The position numbers were made by a program, and so were the translations under genes. A stretch of DNA of 6,431 nt, taken from positions 1 to 6,431 of the forward strand of contig CANDSI010000063.1 of assembly GCA_947388575.1 (NCBI GenBank). The letters are read 5' to 3'. Positions 1 through 5,321 of the stretch are shown here, in pieces. The notes beneath the pieces were generated by a model that saw nothing but the letters and a program-made list of their open reading frames with translations, did no database searches and was not told the origin of the DNA. This stretch comes from an uncultured Mycoplasma sp. GTDB taxonomy: Bacteria > Bacillota_I > Bacilli_A > RF39 > UBA660. Each line of letters opens with the position of its first letter. Positions within the stretch are counted from its first letter, which is position 1.

Positions 1-2
1 AT

Positions 3-1289
3 TATCTCATTCAATCACAAGGAGAAGAAAAGGCAAAACAATATTTGCAAGCAAATGAACAAGCGATTCAAAATATTGAGAAAATTGTAAAAGAGGAAAA
101 TATTGATTGTGATTTTCAAAGACAAGATAATTATGTGTATACACTGAAACAAAAAGAATTATTGAATATAAAAAAAGAGGTAGAAGCGGTAAACTCTCTA
201 GGATTTCCAGCCAAATTTGTTTCTAATGTGAATTTACCTTTTAGAACTCTTGGAGCAATTAGTTTTCCTAATCAAGCTCAGTTTAATCCGTGCAAATATG
301 CAAATGGACTAATAAGAGCTATTAGAAAACAGGATAAAGTACTTATTTTTGAAAAAACAAAAGTAACAGATGTGAAAGCTTCAAAGGAAAAGAAGTACAC
401 AGTTATTACAGAGAACGGAAAAAAGATAGTAGCGAAATATGTGGTGCTAGCAAGCCATTATCCAATTATCAACATACCAGGATACTATTTCTTAAAAATG
501 TATCAAGAAATGTCTTACTTAATCGCAATAGAAACCAAAATGCCATTACCAAAAGGAATGTATATTACTAGTGAAAGTCCAACCGTTTCTTTTAGAGTAG
601 CACAGAATAACGAAAAAGAATTATTGATCATAGGCGGAATGGGACATAAGACAGGAGAGAGGAAAGATGTTTCTGATAGTTATCAAAAATTAGAAGCAAT
701 TGCAAAAAAATATTATCCAGATTGTACGATTAAATATCGTTGGTGCACGGAAGATTGTATTTCACTAGATAAAATTCCATACATTGGTGAATTTTCAAAT
801 TTAATGCCTAATGTATATTTAGGGACAGGATATAAAAAGTGGGGAATGACTACCTCAAATGTAGCTGCTAATATTATTGTAGATAAAATTCTAGACAGAA
901 AAAATCCTTATGAAGAAGTATTTACTTCTACTAGACTAGAACCAATCAAAAATCACAAAGAGTTAGGAAATATGGTAAAAGAAGTGGCAACTTCATGGAC
1001 AATAGAAAAGCTAAAAATACCAGAGGAAAAATTACAAGATATTAAGCCAGGAGAAGGTGGACTAATTGAATGGGAAGACAAAAAAGTAGGTGCTTATCGT
1101 GAAGAAAGTGGCAAATTATATATTGTCAAACCAGTATGTAGCCATTTAGGGTGTGAACTAACTTGGAATAATTTAGAGAAAACTTGGGACTGTCCTTGTC
1201 ATGGTTCAAGATTCACTTATAAAGGAGAGTCAATTTATGACCCAAGCATTAAAGATTTAGAAGTGGTAGAAAGGGAAGAGGAGAAGTAA
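3..1289 (+). CDS. FAD-dependent oxidoreductase with C-terminal Rieske [2Fe-2S] domain (5' end missing)
   Basis: The gene runs off the left edge: the frame is open from position 3, and the TTG at 45 is an internal Leu codon, since upstream codons (YLIQSQGEEKAKQY) read as normal protein. The N-terminal GxGxxG FAD-binding motif must lie outside the window. The visible part matches a DAO-type FAD oxidoreductase. Near 817-855 it has the C-terminal flavin-binding signature (YLGTGYKKWGMTTSNVAAN). After a linker comes a Rieske domain: Cys at 1137 and His at 1143 (CSHLGC), and Cys at 1191 and His at 1200 (CPCHGS) are the four cluster ligands. The Cys codons at 1152 and 1197 are placed to form the usual Rieske disulfide. 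By family knowledge, this two-domain cytoplasmic enzyme passes electrons between the iron-sulfur cluster and the flavin; its substrate is unknown. It ends in an acidic tail and TAA. It looks like an intact host gene. Confidence 0.93.
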   Translation, partial: YLIQSQGEEKAKQYLQANEQAIQNIEKIVKEENIDCDFQRQDNYVYTLKQKELLNIKKEVEAVNSLGFPAKFVSNVNLPFRTLGAISFPNQAQFNPCKYANGLIRAIRKQDKVLIFEKTKVTDVKASKEKKYTVITENGKKIVAKYVVLASHYPIINIPGYYFLKMYQEMSYLIAIETKMPLPKGMYITSESPTVSFRVAQNNEKELLIIGGMGHKTGERKDVSDSYQKLEAIAKKYYPDCTIKYRWCTEDCISLDKIPYIGEFSNLMPNVYLGTGYKKWGMTTSNVAANIIVDKILDRKNPYEEVFTSTRLEPIKNHKELGNMVKEVATSWTIEKLKIPEEKLQDIKPGEGGLIEWEDKKVGAYREESGKLYIVKPVCSHLGCELTWNNLEKTWDCPCHGSRFTYKGESIYDPSIKDLEVVEREEEK

Positions 1290-1391
1290 GATATTTTTAT
1301 AAAAATGATACAGTAAAGGAGAAGAAGAAATTAAAGGAATTTCTTAAAAGCAATGATGATAGTAGAATGGAAGTTTTTAGAAGGTGGAACA

Positions 1392-1529
1392 ATGAAGGTT
1401 AGAACTCCTGTATGGGAAGAAAGACAAAGATTGCCAGAATATATTGTAAAAGTATTTCAAACCAAAGAAGTTATAAGAAAGCAAGAAATAATGCAAAGGA
1501 ATATGGCATACTATTTTAAGAAAATATAG
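1392..1529 (+). CDS. possible small protein of 45 residues, unknown
   Basis: ATG at 1392 is preceded by AAGGTGG (1381-1387), a fair ribosome binding site at 4 nt spacing, and the frame runs to TAG at 1527. The product is basic (MKVRTPVWEERQRLPEYIVK at its start) with no membrane segment or motif I recognise. The same frame is open back to 1335, with ATGs at 1353 and 1356, so a 58-residue version is possible. A second coding-like frame, one base off, covers about 1291-1402 (it contains KLKEFLKSNDDSRMEVFRRW) without a credible start. The two may be pieces of one decayed gene rather than a living small gene. It lies between the Rieske oxidoreductase gene and a convergent broken gene. Confidence 0.3.
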   Translation: MKVRTPVWEERQRLPEYIVKVFQTKEVIRKQEIMQRNMAYYFKKI

Positions 1530-1538
1530 TGAGCAATA

Positions 1539-1576
1539 AAGAAGAGATAGCAAGGCTTTACTTCTTACTATTTTTT
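1539..1576 (+). terminator. possible weak intrinsic terminator, plus strand
   Basis: AAGAAG (1539-1544) pairs with CTTCTT (1561-1566), with an inner AGC/GCT pairing, and a run of six T follows at 1571-1576 after a 4-base gap. The stem is short and interrupted. The position, just after the last plus-strand stop codon before a convergent gene, is right for a terminator. If real, it argues against the GTG-initiated frame that starts at 1529 and crosses it. Confidence 0.3.
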
Positions 1577-1604
1577 GAGTTGTTAGTAGTAATTAGTAAT
1601 GTGA

Positions 1605-1638
1605 GAAGAGAAAACATATCAAAATATATTTTCTCTTC
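1605..1638. terminator. hairpin between convergent genes, possible terminator
   Basis: GAAGAGAAAA (1605-1614) and TTTTCTCTTC (1629-1638) form a perfect 10-bp inverted repeat. The loop can pair further through ATAT/ATAT around CAAA. It sits four bases beyond the stop codon of the minus-strand broken gene, so it probably ends that transcript. No strong T-run follows outside the stem on either strand; the A/T-rich inner half of the stem is the only U-rich part. It is a clear structure with an uncertain role. Confidence 0.45.
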
Positions 1639-1641
1639 ACT

Positions 1642-2162
1642 TTATATGTTAAGTATTTTATCATATTTTTTAGAATTAACATTCCAAAATTCTTTATCTA
1701 TTAGTCCTTCTTTGTTTAAATAGTCTAGTAAATTATAAAAAGAAATATCTGTATAGTTTCTTTTAGAAAAATGATACAAATTAAATAAGTAATTTCTAAA
1801 ACTACTATTTTGTTGCATTCTTTTGATTCTATATTCAAATATTCTAAATTCATTTTTTGTCAATATTTTTGTATTATATAAATAGCACAAATAATCAAAA
1901 AAAGCAAAAACTTTATCATATTGGGCCTCTATATCATGGTTTTCAACAAATTCTTGATTATACCAATTTCTCCATAATCAATGGAATATAAAACCAAAGA
2001 AATATCTGTATCATCACGAATTTTCAGCATTGCTTCTTTTATAAGTTCAGCTCTTTTTAGTTTGTAAGATTGTTTCCATTGAAATAATGCAAAACAACCT
2101 CCAATTATTGATATTAAAATAAATAAAATTTCATACAATGTAATCTCAGATATAATTTCCAT
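1642..2162 (-). pseudogene. frameshifted gene for a small single-pass membrane protein (DUF4760-like)
   Basis: Two minus-strand frames read as one protein broken by one missing base. The first (start ATG at 2162) has a membrane segment at about residues 8-28 (LYEILFILISIIGGCFALFQ), then a basic stretch (WKQSYKLKRAELIKEAMLKI), and stops at 1929 after losing sense near 1963-1972. From there the next frame continues smoothly: WYNQEFVENHDIEAQYDKV, then FAFFDYLCYLYNTKIL, to the stop at 1642. The 521-bp span plus one base is 174 codons, giving a 173-residue protein. The break is at GAGAAATTGG on the minus strand, where one extra A would restore Gly-Glu-Asn-Trp-Tyr-Asn. N-terminal anchor, size and the Tyr/Phe-rich helical C-terminus resemble DUF4760-type proteins of unknown function; that match is from memory. 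No good ribosome binding site is visible before ATG. It may be a true pseudogene or an assembly error in an A-run. Confidence 0.75.
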
Positions 2163-2184
2163 TTTTTTAATTCTTTTCTTTTTA

Positions 2185-2219
2185 GTAAAAAAGAAGTAGA
2201 TATTATTTCTCTACTTCTT
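2185..2219 (-). terminator. intrinsic terminator of the tRNA-Arg gene, minus strand
   Basis: AAGAAGTAGA (2191-2200) and TCTACTTCTT (2210-2219) are a perfect 10-bp inverted repeat with a 9-base loop. Read on the minus strand, the stem starts at the last base of the tRNA CCA end and is followed by a T-run (A-run at 2187-2192 on the plus strand, partly within the stem). Such hairpins directly after a tRNA are normal terminators. It stayed with the truncated copy on the host side of the junction. Confidence 0.8.
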
Positions 2220-2270
2220 GGTGCAGCTGGAGGGATTTGAACCCCCGACCTTCCGGTTCGTAGTCGGAAC
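2219..2270 (-). tRNA. 3' part of a tRNA-Arg(ACG) gene: element attachment site
   Basis: Read on the minus strand, this has an anticodon stem and loop (loop CTACGAA, anticodon ACG = plus-strand CGT at 2259-2261), a T arm (GGGGG, TTCAAAT, CCCTC), the acceptor 3' strand CAGCTGC, discriminator A and encoded CCA (plus-strand TGG at 2219-2221). Beyond about 2270 the D arm and a 5' acceptor strand of the form GCAGCTG should follow, but the sequence changes to unrelated DNA and no such strand is found nearby. The gene is therefore a 3' fragment that cannot make a tRNA. The anticodon stem has an A-C mismatch at its loop end, suggesting slight decay or a tolerated variant. Integrases that use tRNA genes usually recombine within the anticodon-to-CCA part and leave such a copy at the distal end, so I read this as the junction of the right-hand element. 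The intact gene should lie to the right, outside the window. Confidence 0.85.
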
Positions 2271-2275
2271 GATAG

Positions 2276-2373
2276 ACGTTTTTTACAAATTATGGAAGTA
2301 CTGAAAAATTAACAAAAAATTGTGAAAACATTGAAGCTAAAGGATTTGAAGATTTTGAGAAAAATTTAATTTA
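2276..2373 (+). pseudogene. short coding-like fragment next to the attachment site
   Basis: One plus-strand frame from 2276 to TAG at 2371 reads as 32 plausible residues, including GSTEKLTKNCENIEAKGFED. It has no ATG, GTG or TTG start, and an in-frame TAG lies just upstream at 2273. It may be the 3' end of a gene whose front was lost when the element end was formed or rearranged. I do not recognise the family. It could also be a chance open frame in AT-rich DNA. Confidence 0.3.
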
Positions 2374-2374
2374 G

Positions 2375-2402
2375 TTTATATAGGTTTAGAAAAAATTATA
2401 AT
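2375..2402 (+). promoter_or_regulatory. candidate promoter for the replication operon
   Basis: A perfect -10 box TATAAT at 2397-2402 is preceded, at a 16-base spacer, by TTTATA (2375-2380), matching four of six -35 consensus bases. Transcription would start near 2409 and run through the G-tract array into the gene at 2728, giving a leader of about 320 nt. AT-rich DNA yields chance matches, so this rests on the -10 box and its position. Confidence 0.4.
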
Positions 2403-2512
2403 AGTTTATTTAGAAACTACCTTTAAGGGGAAATAAGGGGAAAAGAAAAAAATTTCGGGGGAAAATTCGGGGGAAAAATCAAAGAACTTTTTAAAAGGGT
2501 CAACCTATTATC

Positions 2513-2698
2513 ATAAAAACATTGAAAATAGTGCTTTTGAGGCATTATTTTTTTTGGGGGAAAAAGAAAAGTTCTTTTGGGGAAAAGAGAAGAAAATTTT
2601 AAAGTTACAATTTTCTATTATAAAAATAATGCTGAAAAATAGCACGTTTGAAGCATTATTAAATCTCGGGGGAAAAGAAAAATATTTCGGGGGAAAAA
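2513..2698 (+). repeat. imperfect tandem duplication of about 110 bp
   Basis: A block beginning ATAAAAAC at 2513 recurs, diverged, at 2620. The best-matched part is 2528-2549 against 2639-2660 (18 of 22 bases, ending GCATTATT), and each copy is followed by two G-tracts (2556 and 2579; 2668 and 2689). The period is 110-112 bp. Copy 2 also holds a perfect inverted repeat, AATAATGCT (2625-2633) and AGCATTATT (2652-2660). A further inverted repeat, AAAGAACTTTT (2481-2491) and AAAAGTTCTTT (2567-2577), links the earlier part of the region with copy 1. Confidence 0.65.
2525..2555 (+). terminator. terminator-like hairpin in the leader, possible attenuator
   Basis: AAAATAGTGC (2525-2534) pairs with GCATTATTTT (2542-2551), including one G-U pair, around the loop TTTTGAG. 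T-rich sequence continues to 2555, so eight T in a row (2548-2555) overlap and follow the stem. This has the form of an intrinsic terminator 172 bases before the start of the replication gene. In the diverged second copy of the block this stem is broken by mismatches and the T-run is gone. If transcription begins near 2409, the hairpin would set how much reaches the replication gene. Confidence 0.5.
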
Positions 2699-2727
2699 TT
2701 AGAACGTTTTTAGAAAGAGAGGTTTAT

Positions 2728-3576
2728 ATGTTATTAGCAAGTTTATTATCTAGTGGCAACTTTATAATGACAAATAAAATTCTAATAAAAGTGGTAGGAA
2801 CAGATGCAGCTATTATTTTAGGAGAGTTATGTTCAGAATACGACTATTGGGAACAACGAGGTGAACTGACAGATAACGAATGGTTCTATTCAACTAGAGA
2901 GAACATCGAGAATAATACAGGTTTATCAGAATATAAACAGAGAATAGCGATAAATCAATTGATAAAAATGAAATTTATTGAAGTTAAAAGAATGGGAATT
3001 CCATGCAAAGTTTATTATAAATTAAATGAAGCTAATATTTTAGAATGTTATACTAATACACAAGAGAAATTAATAGAAGTGGCTAAAAATCCAGTAGTTA
3101 AAAATTTAGATAACAAGGGATTAAAGAATTCAAATACTAGTAGTGAAAATTTTAATGAGCAAGTTTCTCAAAATTTGGATGTAAATAATAATAATAATAA
3201 TAACAATAATAACAATAATAAATACACACAAAAGGCTGACGAAGTTGAAGAGAAAATTAAGTATGCCACAAAAGTTGAACTAACAGAAAATGAATATCAA
3301 AGACTAATCAATGAACATGGTGAAGAAAAGACGAATCAATTAATAAAACAACTAGATTTATATAAAAAAGCAACTGGAAAAAGATATGAAAGCGACTATG
3401 CTGCAATTTTGTACTGGGTAATTGAACGTGTAAAAGAAATTGATAAAAACGTTATAAATAAACAGGAGAATAAAAAATTTAAAAAGCAAAAAAATAACTT
3501 CGAACAAAGAGAATATCCATCTGGATATTTTAATCAATTTATAAAAAATGGAGGGAAAAATGAAGAAAATATTTAG
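2728..3576 (+). CDS. phage-type replication initiator / replisome organizer-like protein
   Basis: The ATG at 2728 has a good ribosome binding site (AGAGAGG, 2716-2722) and starts the conserved family N-terminus MLLASLLSSGNFIMTNKILI. The frame stays open back to a TTG at 2554, but that stretch is the G-tract repeat region, so I reject it. The protein has 282 residues. Residues 1-105 form the winged-helix domain of phage and integrative-element replication proteins (EWFYSTRENIENNTGLS, then the helix around KQRIAINQLIKMKFIEVKR). Residues 106-185 are a loose linker with 12 consecutive Asn (153-164). Residues 186-236 are the conserved C-terminal helical part (LTENEYQRLINEHGEEK, YKKATGKRYESDYAAILYW), related in style to DnaD-like or helicase-loading regions. 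A basic stretch and a short end motif (NFEQREYPSGYF) follow. By family analogy it binds origin DNA and recruits the host helicase; the G-tract array upstream is the obvious candidate site. It overlaps the next gene by 17 bp. Confidence 0.85.
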   Translation: MLLASLLSSGNFIMTNKILIKVVGTDAAIILGELCSEYDYWEQRGELTDNEWFYSTRENIENNTGLSEYKQRIAINQLIKMKFIEVKRMGIPCKVYYKLNEANILECYTNTQEKLIEVAKNPVVKNLDNKGLKNSNTSSENFNEQVSQNLDVNNNNNNNNNNNNKYTQKADEVEEKIKYATKVELTENEYQRLINEHGEEKTNQLIKQLDLYKKATGKRYESDYAAILYWVIERVKEIDKNVINKQENKKFKKQKNNFEQREYPSGYFNQFIKNGGKNEENI

Positions 3577-4051
3577 AAAGTATAGTGAAATGGATAATGT
3601 AAGTAAAGATGACTTACGATTATTATATGTTTATCGTGTACTATCAGAAATTTGTAAGAAATACAGAAGAAGTATAGGAGGAAACGAGAAAGAAAAAATA
3701 ATGCGATTAATATTAAATTGTTTAGATACTACAAATTTGTCAGTAGAATATGTTATTACTAGCATTTTAGAGATAGTAAATTGCCAAGCAATAACTATTG
3801 AAGATTTGGAAAATTTAGAGACAAATGAATTAGTAGATATTCTTTTTAATGTAGATAGCAAGCCAAAGGAAAAGGTTATGTTAGAGTTTATGAATCGAGG
3901 ATACCACTGTATATTTTTAAGAAACAGAGAAAGATATTTTTTAATTTTAACAAAAGATTCCTATACTGACGTATTAACTTTTAAGAATTTTGAAGAAATT
4001 TTGAATAATTCCATAGAGCAGTTCCTATTGGAGAAAAAATTATATGGATAA
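3560..4051 (+). CDS. hypothetical protein, replication-module neighbour
   Basis: I chose ATG at 3560 because GGAGGG (3550-3555) precedes it by four bases; the in-frame ATG at 3548 would place that site inside the gene. The product has 163 residues and no membrane segment. Its N-terminal half is helical and charged (NVSKDDLRLLYVYRVLSEIC); the C-terminal part (EKVMLEFMNRGYHCIFLRNR) looks alpha/beta. There is no Walker A motif, so it is not a DnaC-type ATPase loader, although that is what often follows such an initiator in phages. The start lies within the end of the replication gene (17-bp overlap) and its own end overlaps the next start by 8 bp, which points to translational coupling and shared regulation. 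I do not recognise the family. Confidence 0.8.
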   Translation: MKKIFRKYSEMDNVSKDDLRLLYVYRVLSEICKKYRRSIGGNEKEKIMRLILNCLDTTNLSVEYVITSILEIVNCQAITIEDLENLETNELVDILFNVDSKPKEKVMLEFMNRGYHCIFLRNRERYFLILTKDSYTDVLTFKNFEEILNNSIEQFLLEKKLYG

Positions 4052-4478
4052 TTACATAAAGAAGCGAATTTTTAAAAAAATAGAATATTATCTATATAAC
4101 TATGATTATATTGATATAAAAATTCAAAATGCAAAAATGGAAATATTAAATAGCGAATATAATCAAAATTATTATAAATGGTTAAAGAATCAGAGTAGTT
4201 CATTAGAAAATCAAGTAATAAAAAACATTGAGATAGAACAAAAAATATATAGGATGAAAAAATGGAAAAAGCTAATTGAAGCTATATTAAAGAGATATCA
4301 AAACACAAATATATTATATTATAATTTCATTAATCTAAAATATTTTCAAAGAGCTACTTTATATACAATACAACAAAAACTAAGATTAAATGAAGAAGAG
4401 CAAAAAGATATACAAACTAAAATAGTTCAGTATATCTTTTTTGTTGCAGTAAGAAATAAGATGTTAAGAATAGGTTAG
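4044..4478 (+). CDS. RinA/ArpU-like phage transcriptional regulator
   Basis: The product has 144 residues and starts at ATG 4044, overlapping the previous stop codon; the only upstream site is a weak GGAG at 4030-4033, so coupled translation is likely. The layout matches small phage late-gene regulators of the RinA/ArpU kind. An N-terminal helix (KKIEYYLYNYDYIDIKIQNA) is typical for these. A central charged helix with coiled-coil character (NQVIKNIEIEQKIYRMKKWK) leads to a C-terminal segment like sigma region 4 (FINLKYFQRATLYTIQQKLR) that would be the helix-turn-helix. In phages such proteins activate packaging and structural operons, and this one sits after the replication genes as expected. 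The HTH part is diverged: the common Leu-Arg-Tyr-Phe becomes Leu-Lys-Tyr-Phe. Family assignment is from overall pattern, not one decisive motif. Confidence 0.6.
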   Translation: MDNYIKKRIFKKIEYYLYNYDYIDIKIQNAKMEILNSEYNQNYYKWLKNQSSSLENQVIKNIEIEQKIYRMKKWKKLIEAILKRYQNTNILYYNFINLKYFQRATLYTIQQKLRLNEEEQKDIQTKIVQYIFFVAVRNKMLRIG

Positions 4479-4521
4479 GTAATATATAGTGAAAAAAGTA
4501 GTCTGGAACTATAATTTGGTT

Positions 4522-4530
4522 AGGAGGTGA
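4522..4530 (+). promoter_or_regulatory. strong ribosome binding site that fixes an unusual CTG start
   Basis: AGGAGGTGA is fully complementary to the 3' end of 16S rRNA. The only in-frame initiation-like codon at workable distance is CTG at 4539, eight bases after the site; an in-frame TAA at 4536-4538 excludes anything earlier. The next candidate, GTG at 4578, is 47 bases away. Confidence 0.75.
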
Positions 4531-4538
4531 ATTAATAA

Positions 4539-5291
4539 CTGGAAAAAACAAAAGAAGATAATAATATTAAACACATAGTGTCATATAGTGGAGGAAAAGA
4601 TAGTACCGCAATGCTATTAAAAATGATAGAAAAAAATATGCCAATAGATGAGGTGGTGTTTTGTAAAATAATGGCTACTAAAGATATTGGGGCAGAATAC
4701 CCAGAAATGTATGAATATTTAGATAAAGTCAATAAATATTTAATAAAAACTATTGGGAAAGGAATTACATATATACAATCGCCAGTAACTTTTGAAGAGC
4801 AATTCTACAAAGTGAAGCGAAAAGGAAAATATATTGGAGAAATATATGGCTTTCCATGGCTTCTAGGTGCATGGTGTAATAGCAATTTAAAAACTATAGC
4901 ATTAGATAAATATTTTAAAAGTCAAGGCAAGTATATAAGTTATATAGGGATTACCTATGATGAACCAAAGCGACTAAAACGATTAGCAAAAAATGAAAAA
5001 GCTCCACTTTACGACTGGAAAATGACAGAAGCGGATTGTCTACAATATATAAAAGACAAAGGATTATATAATCCTTTGTATGACAAATACAAAAGACTAG
5101 GATGCTGGTTTTGTGTTAAGCAGGGAATAAACAATTTACGAATATTGCGTAGAGATTATCCAATATATTGGAAAATGTTATTAGAATGGCAAAAGGACAG
5201 TAAAATAAGATTTCATCCCAAATATACTGTTCAAGAACTCGAAGAGAAGTTCCGTCAAGAAGAATACTTTGAAGAACATAAAGCGAGCTAA
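4539..5291 (+). CDS. phage-type PAPS reductase-family PP-loop protein
   Basis: From CTG at 4539 the product has 250 residues. The SGGKDST loop (residues 17-23) is the PP-loop that binds ATP or a nucleotide in adenine nucleotide alpha-hydrolase enzymes. It is followed by the phage-type features of this family: AEYPEMYEYLDKV, GFPWLLGAWCNSNLK (Cys 113), YIGITYDEPKRLKRL, TEADC (Cys 167) and LGCWFCVKQG (CxxC, Cys 189 and 192). The paired Cys could bind a metal or iron-sulfur cluster or act in redox chemistry. Known relatives reduce PAPS/APS or, like DndC, modify DNA with sulfur; phage members are mostly uncharacterised, so the substrate is unknown. The start is decided by the strong site at 4522 and by homologous layout: a GTG start at 4578 would remove the first strand (IKHIVSYSGGKDS). 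It follows the regulator gene by 60 bp and precedes the next gene by 30 bp. No partner Dnd genes are visible. Confidence 0.88.
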   Translation: MEKTKEDNNIKHIVSYSGGKDSTAMLLKMIEKNMPIDEVVFCKIMATKDIGAEYPEMYEYLDKVNKYLIKTIGKGITYIQSPVTFEEQFYKVKRKGKYIGEIYGFPWLLGAWCNSNLKTIALDKYFKSQGKYISYIGITYDEPKRLKRLAKNEKAPLYDWKMTEADCLQYIKDKGLYNPLYDKYKRLGCWFCVKQGINNLRILRRDYPIYWKMLLEWQKDSKIRFHPKYTVQELEEKFRQEEYFEEHKAS

Positions 5292-5321
5292 TAAAAAAAC
5301 ATTAAAGAAAGGAGTGGAAAC

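Larger units (their letters stand above)
2427..2698 (+). repeat. array of eight G4-5/A3-5 tracts, iteron-like
   Basis: Runs of four or five G, each followed by three to five A, start at 2427, 2437, 2457, 2469, 2556, 2579, 2668 and 2689, all on the plus strand. Four are part of a longer word, TCGGGGGAAAA. Start-to-start distances are 10, 20, 12, 87, 23, 89 and 21, so members within a cluster sit about one or two helical turns apart, on one face of the DNA. In a region this poor in G this is not background. The array directly precedes a replication initiator gene, so binding sites for that protein, as at an iteron origin, are the most likely role. Alternatives are a transcribed regulatory leader or remnants of a repeated coding segment. 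Confidence 0.7.

Noticed and set aside
1291..1306. Palindrome ATTTTTATAAAAAT as a terminator of the Rieske gene
   Set aside because: It is AT-only with no loop of its own and no T-run after it, so it cannot be supported as a terminator.
1529..1723. Plus-strand GTG frame of 64 codons with hydrophobic stretches
   Set aside because: It has no ribosome binding site, crosses a likely terminator and the 1605-1638 hairpin, and its second half is antisense to the C-terminus of the minus-strand DUF4760-like gene. The hydrophobic look comes from T-rich codons.
2219..2280. 3' end of a tmRNA
   Set aside because: The T arm and CCA resemble tmRNA, but the CTACGAA anticodon loop with its stem and the CAGCTGC acceptor strand fit tRNA-Arg; no tag-peptide frame or pseudoknots are nearby.
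2427..2475. G-quadruplex formed by four G-tracts
   Set aside because: The four tracts at 2427, 2437, 2457 and 2469 could fold, but the middle loop is 16 bases, so it would be weak; helical spacing as protein sites explains the pattern better.
3631..3861. Minus-strand frame of 76 codons
   Set aside because: It is a complete shadow of the plus-strand gene at 3560-4051, which has a ribosome binding site and operon context.
4532..4732. Minus-strand frame of 66 codons
   Set aside because: It is antisense to the conserved PP-loop motif of the gene at 4539-5291 and has no sign of its own expression.
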